DNA from: CBDBJQ01 sp965206405 | GTDB taxonomy: Bacteria > Pseudomonadota > Alphaproteobacteria > UBA8366 | Length of the DNA: 64,000 nt | Assembly (NCBI GenBank): GCA_965206405.1 | Contig: CBDBJQ010000006.1 | Span: 124,001-188,000, forward strand | Direction of reading: 5' to 3' | Part shown: positions 33,405-42,354 of the stretch, piece by piece | Layout: every line of letters starts with the position of its first letter | Position numbering within the stretch: position 1 is the stretch's first letter | Notes under the pieces: generated by a model | What the model was told of the DNA's origin: nothing | What the model saw: the letters and a program-made list of their open reading frames with translations, nothing else | Database searches by the model: none | Position numbers and translations under genes: made by a program

Positions 33405-33830
33405 ATGAGAGAACCGCGTTCAACGACTCTTCTGGCGGCGGCAACTCTCGCCACCGCGCTCGCCCTGCCCATGGGGCCAGCCAGCATCGAGACCGATACC
33501 GGAGCATACGGCGGGGCACATGCCACAGCGCTGGTCCCGGGCTTCGAGGACATTCCGCTGATGCCGGGGCTCAGGGCGCTGGCCGACCGGGGGCATGTGT
33601 TCGACACCCCCGTCGGCCGCCTGGTCGAGAGCCATGTCGGTGGCCGTGTCGATGCCGGCGCGGCGCGGGCCTTCTATCGCGAGACACTTCCCTCCCTCGG
33701 CTGGCAACCTGCCGGCACGCAAACATATCTCAGGGATGAGGAAACACTTCTCATCGAGTATTCCGTCGGCGGCGAGGAGCTGACGATCCGGTTCAGAGTG
33801 CGGCCCAAGCGCCGCGGCGACCGGCAGTAG
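33405..33830 (+). CDS. Exported hypothetical protein
   Basis: The 141-residue protein has a short signal-like N-terminus (TTLLAAATLATALALPMGPA) and a compact domain with VPGFEDIPLMPGL, HVFDTPVGRLVESHVGG, AFYRETLPSLGWQPAG and YLRDEETLLIEYS. Proteins of this look sit between mutM and enoyl-CoA hydratase genes in related bacteria, but no function is known to me. A weak ribosome-binding site precedes ATG 33405, and the gene ends 33 bp before echA. Confidence 0.7.
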   Translation: MREPRSTTLLAAATLATALALPMGPASIETDTGAYGGAHATALVPGFEDIPLMPGLRALADRGHVFDTPVGRLVESHVGGRVDAGAARAFYRETLPSLGWQPAGTQTYLRDEETLLIEYSVGGEELTIRFRVRPKRRGDRQ

Positions 33831-33863
33831 CCGGCGACAACAGACAACAGGGAGACGCATCCG

Positions 33864-34640
33864 ATGGCGTACAACAACATCAAGGCGGAGACCCGCGGCA
33901 AGGTTGGACTCATCACGCTCGATCGGCCGGAGGCGCTGAACGCGCTCTGCGCCGAACTCGTCGACGAGCTCGCGGACGCGCTCGACGGCTTCGAGGCCAA
34001 TGACGGCATCGGCGCGATCGTCGTTACCGGATCGGAAAAGGCCTTCTGCGCCGGCGCCGACATCAAGGAGATGGCGCCGCGCAACTACATGGACGTCTAC
34101 CTCGCCGACTTCGTCACCGAGAAGTGGGAGCGGCTGGCCCAGTGCCGCAAGCCGGTCGTTGCGGCGGTCTCGGGTTTTGCGCTCGGCGGCGGCTGTGAAC
34201 TGGCGATGATGTGCGACTTCATCCTCGCCTCGGAGACGGCCCGGTTCGGACAGCCGGAGATCAAGATCGGCACGCTTCCCGGCGCTGGCGGCACCCAGCG
34301 GCTTCCCCGCTTTGTCGGCAAGTCCAAGGCGATGGAAATGATCCTTACCGGCCGAATGATGGATGCCGAGGAGGCCGAACGGTCGGGGCTGGTGAGCCGG
34401 ATCGTGCCGGTAGCCGAGCTGGTCGACGCAGCGATCTCAGTCGCCGAAGAGATGGCCGATCTGTCCCTGCCGGCGGTGATGCTGGCGAAGGAGTCCGTCG
34501 ACCGAGCTTTCGAGACGACGCTGGCCGAAGGCGTGCGTTTCGAGCGCCGCCTGTTCCACTCCACCTTCTCCACCGAAGACCAGAAAGAAGGCATGGCCGC
34601 CTTCGCCGAGAAGCGGAAACCGGCGTTCCGGAACCGCTGA
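33864..34640 (+). CDS. Enoyl-CoA hydratase
   Basis: The 258-residue crotonase-fold enzyme has the CoA-binding loop IVVTGSEKAFCAGADIKEM, the oxyanion region SGFALGGGCELAMMCDFILA and FGQPEIKIGTLPGAGGTQRL. Both catalytic glutamates are present (in GCEL and QPEI), which supports true hydratase activity rather than an isomerase or decarboxylase. It hydrates trans-2-enoyl-CoA in beta-oxidation. GGGAGA precedes the start codon. The gene is close to rpsT but separated by 156 bp that contain a promoter-like region. Confidence 0.93.
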   Translation: MAYNNIKAETRGKVGLITLDRPEALNALCAELVDELADALDGFEANDGIGAIVVTGSEKAFCAGADIKEMAPRNYMDVYLADFVTEKWERLAQCRKPVVAAVSGFALGGGCELAMMCDFILASETARFGQPEIKIGTLPGAGGTQRLPRFVGKSKAMEMILTGRMMDAEEAERSGLVSRIVPVAELVDAAISVAEEMADLSLPAVMLAKESVDRAFETTLAEGVRFERRLFHSTFSTEDQKEGMAAFAEKRKPAFRNR

Positions 34641-34796
34641 CGGCCCCCCGGAGAGCAGCCCGGACTTTTGACATCGAGTCGGCCTCCAAAACGGTAACCC
34701 TAATCGTCGGAATTTTCACGGCATTTGACGCTTGACGCTTGCCCGGCGCGTTTCTATAACCCGCTCTCAATTCCTCGACAAAGCGGAACCAAATCC

Positions 34797-35057
34797 ATGG
34801 CACACAGCCGGACGGCAAAAAAAAGAGTGCGTCAGACCGAGCAGCGGACGATCCAGAACCGTGCCCGGAAAAATCGCATCAGAACCTATGTCCGCAAGGT
34901 CGAGGAGGCCATCGCGAGCGGCGACAAGGCTGTCGCCGAGAGTGCCCTGCGGGAGGCCACCCCCGTGCTCCATCGAGGAGCACAGAAGGGAGTGATGCAC
35001 GCCAACACGGTGGCGCGCAAGCTCTCCAAAATAGCCTGTAGAATCAACGCTCTTTAG
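34797..35057 (+). CDS. rpsT: 30S ribosomal protein S20
   Basis: The 86-residue basic protein MAHSRTAKKRVRQTEQRTIQ followed by NRARKNRIRTYVRKVEEAI and the C-terminal KGVMHANTVARKLSKIACRI is S20, which binds the 5' domain of 16S rRNA. An in-frame extension to 34725 is not conserved. As in many bacteria it lies just upstream of dnaA. Confidence 0.97.
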   Translation: MAHSRTAKKRVRQTEQRTIQNRARKNRIRTYVRKVEEAIASGDKAVAESALREATPVLHRGAQKGVMHANTVARKLSKIACRINAL

Positions 35058-35479
35058 CCCCTCTTTCTGATCTGAAAAATTGTTGGTCGACCAGCCGGGC
35101 CGTCGCTTCGCGTGGCTCGTGAGGTGCCTTTGCGCGACCTCTCGGCCCCTCGACACATCCGTGCCCTACCGCGTGCAAGAATCGTTGCCGACACCGCAAC
35201 GCTTCCCGTATCTTGGCTAGCCATAAGAACATGGTCGGGAGATACGCAGGACGCACGAACTTCTCACACGAAGCATCGCCAGGATCCGGTAAGGCCGTTG
35301 CCTTCCATCCGGATTTGTAGCGACAGTTTCGTTTCTCGCGGACGGTTTTCATCCGCGGCTTTGATGTCGTGACTCCTGCAGATTCTGACTGATTGCCGAG
35401 GGCGGTGCAGCGACAGCGTTCCCGCGGTCAGACAAACCTTCTCCCGCTACCAGAACGACCGCATGAGAAGGGGGAATTG
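35058..35479. promoter_or_regulatory. rpsT-dnaA intergenic region (422 bp)
   Basis: No gene is visible. Three GANTC sites, the CcrM methylation target of alphaproteobacteria, occur at 35179-35183, 35371-35375 and 35381-35385; the last two are exactly ten bases apart and about 100 bp before the dnaA start. About one or two would be expected by chance in this length. I found no DnaA box (TTATCCACA or one mismatch), so this does not look like the replication origin. AAGGGGG precedes dnaA. Confidence 0.4.
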
Positions 35480-36811
35480 ATGCGCGAGAATTTTTCCGGG
35501 CCATGGGAGAGGGTTCGTAGCCGCCTCAGGGCTGAGTACGGCGAGGACGCCTTCAAAGCCTGGCTTTTGCCGATGCAGCTCGAGAGTTGCAATGACGGGG
35601 AGGCACGAATCCTGGTGCCCTCGGTGGATCACTGCACCTGGGTGAACGAGCAGTACCGGGACCGGATCAGCCATCTTCTCGCGCGGGAAATCCCCGGCAC
35701 CCAGAGCGTTTGTATCGAGGTTTGCCCGACCGCCATGGCCAACGGAGCGAAGGCTAGCGGAGGCGCAGCGCTGCAGGAGGATCCCGCCCCCGGCGTGTCC
35801 CTTGATTCGCGCTTCACTTTCGACAATTTCGTCGTCGGCCCACCGAACGCACTCGCCTACACCGTCTCCCGGAACATCGCCGAATCCGACACCGTCACCC
35901 ATAACCCCCTCTACCTCTACAGCGGGGTCGGTCTCGGCAAGACCCACCTCCTGCATGCGATCGCCTGGCATCTGCGCGAACACCGGCCGGACCGGCGGGT
36001 TGCCTATCTATCGGCGGAGCGCTTCATGCGCGAGTTCGTGCGCGCCCTGCGCTTCAATGACGCCGAAGCCTTCAAGAACCGGTATCGCTCGGTCGATGTC
36101 CTGATAGTCGACGACGTGCAGTTCCTCGCCGGCAAGGACAGTACGCAGGAAGAATTTTTTCACACCTTCAACGCGCTGGTTGAGGAAAACCGCCAGATCA
36201 TCGTCGCCGCCGACAAGTCGCCGGGCGACCTTAATGGCATCGAGGAGCACATGCGGTCCCGGCTCGGGTGGGGAATGGTGGCGAATATCGACGCCACCAC
36301 CTACGAGCTGCGGCTCGATATCCTCCGGGGCAAAGCGCAGGCGGCGGGAGTCGATCTGCCGGACGCGATCCTCGAGTTTCTCGCCGAGCGGATCTCCTCG
36401 AATGTGAGGGAGCTTGAGGGCGCCTTCAACCGCATCGTCGCCGACATGAATATCGCCGCGAACCCGCCCACACTGGAGAGAACCCGCCACATCCTGCGGG
36501 ATACGCTTCGCACGAGCCGCAAGAAGGTGATGATCGAGGATATCCAGAGGAAGGTGGCAGACTACTTCAACATCCGGTTCAACGAGATGATGTCGAGTCG
36601 GCGTGCGCGCGAGGTGGTGCGGCCAAGGCAAATCGCCATGTATCTCGCCAAGCAACTAACCGCCCGTTCCCTGCCCGAGATCGGCCGCAAGTTCGGCGGT
36701 CGCGACCACACGACGGTCATCCACGCCGTCCGGCGGATCGAGGAGCTGATGGCCGCCGACCGCTCCATGCGGGAAGAGGTCGAGCAACTGAAGCACACTT
36801 TCGACCACTGA
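35480..36811 (+). CDS. dnaA: Chromosomal replication initiator protein DnaA
   Basis: The 443-residue protein has domain I (WERVRSRLRAEYGEDAFKAW), a short linker, the AAA+ domain III (FTFDNFVVGPPNALAYTVSR, Walker A YSGVGLGKTHLLHAI, Walker B VLIVDDVQFLAGKD, MRSRLGWGMVANI with the arginine finger region) and domain IV with the DnaA-box-binding signature GGRDHTTVIHAVRRIEEL. ATG 35480 is preceded by AAGGGGG. It opens oriC and acts as a transcription factor. Domain II is short, giving a protein slightly smaller than the E. coli one. Confidence 0.97.
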   Translation: MRENFSGPWERVRSRLRAEYGEDAFKAWLLPMQLESCNDGEARILVPSVDHCTWVNEQYRDRISHLLAREIPGTQSVCIEVCPTAMANGAKASGGAALQEDPAPGVSLDSRFTFDNFVVGPPNALAYTVSRNIAESDTVTHNPLYLYSGVGLGKTHLLHAIAWHLREHRPDRRVAYLSAERFMREFVRALRFNDAEAFKNRYRSVDVLIVDDVQFLAGKDSTQEEFFHTFNALVEENRQIIVAADKSPGDLNGIEEHMRSRLGWGMVANIDATTYELRLDILRGKAQAAGVDLPDAILEFLAERISSNVRELEGAFNRIVADMNIAANPPTLERTRHILRDTLRTSRKKVMIEDIQRKVADYFNIRFNEMMSSRRAREVVRPRQIAMYLAKQLTARSLPEIGRKFGGRDHTTVIHAVRRIEELMAADRSMREEVEQLKHTFDH

Positions 36812-36823
36812 TCCGACCACTAC

Positions 36824-36865
36824 GGGGCTCTGGAGCGGGCCTCTAAGCGGGGCCCCCAGAGCCCC
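36824..36865 (+). terminator. Strong stem-loop just after dnaA
   Basis: GGGGCTCTGG (36824-36833) pairs perfectly with CCAGAGCCCC (36856-36865) across a 22-base loop, 12 bases after the dnaA stop. There is no T-run downstream, so it would need Rho or act as an mRNA 3'-end stabiliser rather than a standard intrinsic terminator. Confidence 0.4.
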
Positions 36866-36934
36866 CCCAGAGCCACAGGCATCGCACCATCTAGGCACCC
36901 CAGCACCTCAGGCCCTCCAGGGCGGCCTTCCGAA

Positions 36935-37088
36935 CGATCTGCGGGCGATCTGCGGGCGATCTGCGGGCGATCTGCGGGCGATCTGCGGGCGATCTGCGGG
37001 CGATCTGCGGGCGATCTGCGGGCGATCTGCGGGCGATCTGCGGGCGATCTGCGGGCGACCTCGGAGCGACCTCGGAGCGACCTCGGGT
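36935..37088. repeat. 11-bp tandem repeat array with GATC, 11 exact plus 3 variant copies
   Basis: Eleven perfect copies of CGATCTGCGGG run from 36935 to 37055, followed by three copies of the variant CGACCTCGG(A/G)(G/T) to 37088, all at an 11-bp period. Each perfect copy contains one GATC, and the period is close to one helical turn, so all GATC sites face about the same side of the helix. The array occupies the middle of the 566-bp dnaA-dnaN gap; the rest of the gap holds nothing recognisable apart from the dnaA-proximal stem-loop. Confidence 0.95.
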
Positions 37089-37377
37089 AGCCTCTACAGG
37101 CTCCAGACACGCATCCCGGCCAGGGCATGCCAGAGCCGACCGGGCGATAGGAGTCGACGCGGCCGGAAAACTCTGAAAAACTCGAAACAATCTGTCGGAA
37201 ATCAGCCCAAAACCTTTAGCAAATCGGGTGCCGGCGTGTTAGTTTTCCATCTATCGATCCGCCATTGGCCGGCCTCCGGAAGACCCCCTGCGGAATCTCA
37301 CCGGCAAGGCTTCCTCGAAACGTGCCAGGACCGGCGGAGGCAGAAGCCCGTGCGGCAGTGACAGTGAAGCGGTATTC

Positions 37378-38487
37378 ATGAAACTCACCATTGAACACAC
37401 GATACTGGAGAAGGCTCTGGACAGGGTTCAGGGCGCCGTCGAGCGACACCAGACCATGCCGATTCTCGGCAACGTCAAACTGACTGCGGGTGACAACCAG
37501 CTCGGCCTGATGACAACCAACAGCGAGATCGTCCAGGTCGACGCGGCGGACGCCACCATCGAGGCCGAAGGCGCCACAACGATCCCGTTCAGCGTGCTCG
37601 CCGATATCGTCAAGAAGCTCGATGCCGGCACCGAGGTTGCCATCGACGCCACCGAAGCCGAGGGCCAGGCGACCCTCGTTGCGGGACGGGCGAGCTTCAG
37701 TCTGCAGGCCCTGGCCGCCACTAACTTCCCTGAATGGGACGACAGCGAGATGCCGCACCGGTTCAGTATCGGCGCCGATGAACTCAAGCGGCTGTTCGAA
37801 CGCACGCGATTTGCGGCCTCAACCAGCGACCAACGGCACTTCCTAAACGGCGTCTACATGCACGTCTCGCCCGGCGAGAACGGCGGCGCCCCGATGCTGA
37901 AGGCGGTCGCGACCGACGGCCATCGCCTAGCCAGAATCCAGATCCCGGCGCCGGACGGAACGGCCGATATGCCCGGCTTCATCATCCCCCGCAAAACCGT
38001 CGATCTGCTCTATCAGGGTGCCGGCAATCCGGAAGGCTCGGTTGAGATGGCCGTGTCCGACACCGCCATCCAGGCCGATTTCGGCAACACCCGGATTTCC
38101 TCGAAGCTTATCGACGGCACCTATCCGGAATACGAACGCGTCATACCGACCGACAACGACAAGGTCTTCACCGTCGACAGCAGGGAGCTGATGGCGGTCA
38201 TCAACCGGATGTCGATTGTCGCCGAGGCGGTCCGGCTCAAAATCGCCAGCGGCACCATGACGGTGTCCGCCAAGACGGCGGAGAACTCGGGTACCGAGGA
38301 CATCGAGACCGATTACGCCGGCGATGCGATCGAGATCAGCTTCAATGCGCGATACCTGATGGACATCATCCAGCAGCTGAGCGACGGCAAGGCCGAAATG
38401 CTGGTTGCCGATTCCGGAGCACCCATGATCATCCGCGATCCCGAGGATGACAGCGTGCTCTACGTCCTGATGCCGATGCGGATCTAG
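37378..38487 (+). CDS. dnaN: DNA polymerase III beta sliding clamp
   Basis: The 369-residue protein folds as three similar domains: MKLTIEHTILEKALDRVQGA with RHQTMPILGNVKL, a middle one with RTRFAASTSDQRHFLNGVYM, and a third ending MIIRDPEDDSVLYVLMPMRI, the conserved clamp C-terminus. Length and ending are typical. It encircles DNA and tethers the polymerases. The gene is downstream of dnaA but separated by the 11-bp repeat array, so it likely has its own promoter. Confidence 0.97.
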   Translation: MKLTIEHTILEKALDRVQGAVERHQTMPILGNVKLTAGDNQLGLMTTNSEIVQVDAADATIEAEGATTIPFSVLADIVKKLDAGTEVAIDATEAEGQATLVAGRASFSLQALAATNFPEWDDSEMPHRFSIGADELKRLFERTRFAASTSDQRHFLNGVYMHVSPGENGGAPMLKAVATDGHRLARIQIPAPDGTADMPGFIIPRKTVDLLYQGAGNPEGSVEMAVSDTAIQADFGNTRISSKLIDGTYPEYERVIPTDNDKVFTVDSRELMAVINRMSIVAEAVRLKIASGTMTVSAKTAENSGTEDIETDYAGDAIEISFNARYLMDIIQQLSDGKAEMLVADSGAPMIIRDPEDDSVLYVLMPMRI

Positions 38488-38562
38488 GGGGGCACCCTGC
38501 GCACGGCAGCTCTTCGCACGGACGCTTCTCCACGCCACGACGAGGCGCGGGGGCCCGCTGTC

Positions 38563-39666
38563 GTGCGTCTGCATCTAGCTGGTTTCCGCAACTTCAATGA
38601 TCTGAAAATCGAGATCGGAAACCACCCTGTCGTCATCACCGGAGCCAACGGCACCGGCAAGACCAACCTTCTCGAGGCCGTTTCCCTGCTTGTTCCGGGG
38701 CGCGGACTGCGCGGTGCACCCTTGAACGAGATAGACCGCCATGGCGGGCCGGGCGGCTGGACCGTCTCGGCGCTGCTGGAAACCGCGGCCGGACCGGTGC
38801 GCATCGGCACCGGGCGGCGCCCCCCGGAGGAACGGAGAATCGTGCGCATCAACGGCACGCCGACTCGCGGCCAGGCGGAACTCGACCATCATGCCTGCGC
38901 CGTCTGGCTCACCCCCCAGATGAGCGGACTGTTCAGTGGCGGGCCCTCTGGCCGCCGGCGCTTCATCGACAGGATTGCCAGTGGTTTTGATCCGGCCCAC
39001 ACGGGACGCATAGCCAGATACGAAAACGCCCTGCGCGAGCGCAGCCGCCTTCTGCGTGACGGGCGCGGCGACATCGCATGGCTTGATACCCTGGAGACGA
39101 CGATGGCGGAGTGCGGCGTTGCGGTCATTGCCGCCCGCCAGGAAACCGCCAACCGCATCAACCGGGCCTCGGCCGCTGGGCATGGCGTGTTCCCCCGGGC
39201 CGTTCTCGATCTGACCGGCCGCGCCGAAGAGTGGCTCGCCAGCCAGCCCGCCGCCGAAACCGAGAGCCGGATCTGCCAGACTCTGGCCGAATCGCGGACC
39301 ACCGACGCTACTGGCGGGGGTGCCGGGATCGGCCCCCACAGGACCGACCTCGTGATTCACCACGCCGACAAGGGAATGCCCGGGCATCTGTGCTCGACCG
39401 GGGAGCAGAAGGCCCTGCTCCTCGCCGTCACCCTCGCCCATGCGCAGCTGCACGCCGCCGAACGCGACGAAGCTCCGCTGCTTCTACTCGACGAGGTCGC
39501 CGCACATCTCGACGAAACCCGCCGAGAGGCACTGTTCGGAGACATCCTGGACCTTGGCGGGCAGTTCTGGATCACCGGCACCGACCCCGCCGTATTCCGG
39601 CCGCTCGGAAACAACGTGCGCCATCTCGCCACCGGGAGCGACATGGCGCCGACGCAGGACCTGTGA
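38563..39666 (+). CDS. recF: DNA replication and repair protein RecF
   Basis: The 367-residue SMC-like ATPase starts at GTG 38563. Motifs are LAGFRNFNDLKIEIGNHPVV, Walker A ITGANGTGKTNLLEAVSLL, FSGGPSGRRRFIDRIASGF and the signature/Walker B region CSTGEQKALLLAVTLAHAQL with LLLLDEVAAHLDETRR. It loads RecA at single-strand gaps with RecO and RecR. It ends 8 bp before gyrB. Confidence 0.95.
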   Translation: MRLHLAGFRNFNDLKIEIGNHPVVITGANGTGKTNLLEAVSLLVPGRGLRGAPLNEIDRHGGPGGWTVSALLETAAGPVRIGTGRRPPEERRIVRINGTPTRGQAELDHHACAVWLTPQMSGLFSGGPSGRRRFIDRIASGFDPAHTGRIARYENALRERSRLLRDGRGDIAWLDTLETTMAECGVAVIAARQETANRINRASAAGHGVFPRAVLDLTGRAEEWLASQPAAETESRICQTLAESRTTDATGGGAGIGPHRTDLVIHHADKGMPGHLCSTGEQKALLLAVTLAHAQLHAAERDEAPLLLLDEVAAHLDETRREALFGDILDLGGQFWITGTDPAVFRPLGNNVRHLATGSDMAPTQDL

Positions 39667-39674
39667 GCGTATCG

Positions 39675-42113
39675 ATGTCGGAATCCCCCGCCCCAATCCC
39701 CAACGAGACCCCGAACGAGTACGGCGCCGATTCCATTAAGGTTCTGAAGGGCCTTGAGGCCGTTCGCAAGCGGCCCGGCATGTATATCGGCGACACCGAC
39801 GACGGCACCGGCCTCCACCACATGATCTTCGAGGTCGTCGACAACGCCATCGACGAGGCGATGGCGGGGCATTGCGACACCATCAACCTGGAGATGAACG
39901 GCGACGGTTCGGTCACCATTACCGACAACGGTCGCGGCGTTCCCTTCGATATGCACGAAGAAGGCGTGTCGGCGGCAGAGGTGATTATGACCCGGCTCCA
40001 TGCCGGCGGGAAGTTCGACCAGGACAGCTACAAGGTTTCCGGCGGCCTGCACGGGGTCGGCGTCTCGGTGGTCAATGCGCTGTCCTCGGAACTTACCCTG
40101 ACGGTGCGGCGTGACGGCAAGATTCACTTCATGCGGTTCGCGCACGGAGATCCGGAAGAAGGCCCTGTCGTCCAGGGCAAGTGCGACAGCGAGACCGGGA
40201 CCAGCATTACCTTCACCCCGTCATCCGGCACCTTTACCAACATTGAATTTGACAGCAGCCGGATCGAGCACCGGTTGCGGGAGCTCGCTTTCCTCAACCC
40301 CAATCTCCGCATCGTCATGACCGATGCCCGCAAGGCCGACGCGCCAACCCAAGAGTTTCACTACGAAGGCGGCCTCGAGGAGTTCGCACGCTATCTCGAC
40401 CGCTCGGAGAAGGCGCTGATCGACCCCCCGATCACCTTCCAGGGCGAGGACAAGGGAGTCATCGTCGAGGTGGCGATGCAGTGGAACAGCAACTTCCGCG
40501 AGACCATGCTCTGTTTCACCAACAACATCCCGCAGAGCGACGGCGGCACTCACCTTGCCGGATTCCGGGCGGCCCTGACCCGGCAAATCAACAACTATGC
40601 AGCACAGCTCGGCGTCGCCAAGAAGGAAAAGATCACGCTCTCCGGCGACGACGCGCGCGAGGGCTTGACCTGTGTCCTTGCGCTGAAGGTTCCCGATCCC
40701 AAATTCTCCAGCCAGACCAAGGAGAAACTGGTTTCCTCCGAGGTCCGCACGGTTGTCGAGTCGGTCGTCAACCGCAAGCTCGAGCAGTGGTTCGAGGAAC
40801 ATCCGGCCGAGGCCCGGCTCCTGATCCAGAAGGTCGTCGAGGCGGCAGTGGCCCGCGAGGCCGCCCGCAAGGCCCGGGATCTGACCCGGCGCAAGGGAGC
40901 GCTCGACATCGCCAACCTGCCGGGCAAACTCGCGGACTGCCAGGAGCGCGATCCAGCGCTGAGCGAACTCTTCATCGTCGAGGGCGATTCCGCCGGCGGG
41001 TCGGCCAAACAGGCGCGCGATAGGCGCACCCAGGCGATCCTTCCCCTGCGCGGAAAGATCCTCAACGTCGAGCGCGCCCGGTTCGACAAGATGATCTCTT
41101 CGGCCGAGATCGGCACCCTGATCGCCGCCCTTGGCACCGGCATCGGCCAGGAGGAGTTCAACGCCGACAAGGCCCGCTACCACAAGATCATCATCATGAC
41201 CGACGCGGACGTCGACGGCAGCCACATCCGGACGTTGCTGCTGACGTTCTTTTATCGCGCCATGCAGCCACTTATCGACCGCGGCTTCCTCTACATTGCC
41301 GAACCGCCACTCTACCGCATCCAGAAGGGCAAGTCGGAAATCTACCGCAAGGACGACCAGGACATGGAAGAGTTCCTGATGCGGGAAACGCTCGGCGGCT
41401 GCACGCTAGCGGTGCGGGAAGGTGTCGAAATCGCGGGCGAGGAACTGTTCGAGACCCTGCGCGACGCGCAGACCGCCAAGATGCTGCTTACACACCTGTC
41501 GGCGCAGATCGGCAATATCGAGGCACTCGAGCAGACGGCGGTGGCCGGGGCCCTCAACCCGGCCGTGCTCGACGACCCCGAGATAGCCCGCCAGACGGCG
41601 CACTATGTTGCTGGCCGGCTGGATGCGATGTCGCTGCCGCTTGAACAAGGATGGCGGGGCGAGCCAGGCCAGGATGGCGGCCTGATCTACACCAGGGTCC
41701 TGCGCAGCGTCACCCAGACCTGCGAGATCGGCGGCAACCTGATCCGGAGCACCGAGGGGCGCCGTCTCGATGCGATGGCCGGCAAACTCCAGGACATCTA
41801 CGCCACCCAGCCCGTCCTGCACACTAAGGACGAGGAGTTCCCAATCAGCGGCCCGGTGGCCCTGATAGACAAGGTCATGGCGCTGGGGCGCAAGGGGATC
41901 AGCATCCAGCGCTACAAAGGGCTCGGCGAGATGAACCCCGACCAGCTCTGGGAAACGACGATGGATCCCAACGCCCGGACCCTGCACCAGGTCAAGATCA
42001 CCCACGCCGACGAGGCCAACGATTTGTTCTCGAAGCTGATGGGCGATGTGGTCGAGCCGCGGCGGGCCTTCATCCAGGACAACGCCCTGAACGTGGTCAA
42101 TCTCGACACCTGA
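39675..42113 (+). CDS. gyrB: DNA gyrase subunit B
   Basis: The 812-residue type II topoisomerase subunit has the GHKL ATPase (VRKRPGMYIGDTDDGTGLHH, EVVDNAIDEAMAGHCD, DNGRGVPFDMHEEG, VSGGLHGVGVSVVNALS), the TOPRIM domain (FIVEGDSAGGSAKQARDRRT, ILPLRGKILNVE, IMTDADVDGSHIRTLLLTFF) and the C-terminal QRYKGLGEMNPDQLWETTMD. With GyrA it introduces negative supercoils. The ATG at 39675 is selected; the frame is open much further upstream inside recF. Note that ParE-type toxins such as the one at 3750 target this protein. Confidence 0.97.
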   Translation: MSESPAPIPNETPNEYGADSIKVLKGLEAVRKRPGMYIGDTDDGTGLHHMIFEVVDNAIDEAMAGHCDTINLEMNGDGSVTITDNGRGVPFDMHEEGVSAAEVIMTRLHAGGKFDQDSYKVSGGLHGVGVSVVNALSSELTLTVRRDGKIHFMRFAHGDPEEGPVVQGKCDSETGTSITFTPSSGTFTNIEFDSSRIEHRLRELAFLNPNLRIVMTDARKADAPTQEFHYEGGLEEFARYLDRSEKALIDPPITFQGEDKGVIVEVAMQWNSNFRETMLCFTNNIPQSDGGTHLAGFRAALTRQINNYAAQLGVAKKEKITLSGDDAREGLTCVLALKVPDPKFSSQTKEKLVSSEVRTVVESVVNRKLEQWFEEHPAEARLLIQKVVEAAVAREAARKARDLTRRKGALDIANLPGKLADCQERDPALSELFIVEGDSAGGSAKQARDRRTQAILPLRGKILNVERARFDKMISSAEIGTLIAALGTGIGQEEFNADKARYHKIIIMTDADVDGSHIRTLLLTFFYRAMQPLIDRGFLYIAEPPLYRIQKGKSEIYRKDDQDMEEFLMRETLGGCTLAVREGVEIAGEELFETLRDAQTAKMLLTHLSAQIGNIEALEQTAVAGALNPAVLDDPEIARQTAHYVAGRLDAMSLPLEQGWRGEPGQDGGLIYTRVLRSVTQTCEIGGNLIRSTEGRRLDAMAGKLQDIYATQPVLHTKDEEFPISGPVALIDKVMALGRKGISIQRYKGLGEMNPDQLWETTMDPNARTLHQVKITHADEANDLFSKLMGDVVEPRRAFIQDNALNVVNLDT

Positions 42114-42212
42114 GACCCCGGCCTACGGCCTGAGGGCCCCGAACTGCCCCGAAGCTGTCCCCCGAGGTTGACGGGCGACCCGAAACCCGCCGGGGACCGG
42201 CGCTGTGAACCC

Positions 42213-42264
42213 GGGGTTGTGCCCGGGATTGTGCCCGGGATTGTGCCCGGGGTTGTTCCCGGGG
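42213..42264. repeat. 12-bp tandem repeat in the gyrB-fabA gap
   Basis: Four 12-bp units of the form GGG(A/G)TTGT(G/T)CCC run from 42213 to 42260 and are followed by GGGG. They lie between gyrB and the fabA start, a 241-bp gap in which I see no gene. The GC-rich units can pair with CCGGGG-type partners nearby, but no clear terminator forms. Confidence 0.85.
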
Positions 42265-42354
42265 CCGTGATGATTGCCCGCCGGCGAACTTTTGTAGTAT
42301 TTTCCAGGAATCCGGCACAGCCGGCGACAATGGATCACACTCCGGGGATCCGCC

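Noticed and set aside
36935..37088. CRISPR array
   Set aside because: Units are directly adjacent at 11 bp with no spacers, and no cas gene is present.
35058..37377. Replication origin near dnaA
   Set aside because: I found no DnaA boxes and no AT-rich unwinding stretch in either flanking gap. The 11-bp array alone does not establish an origin.
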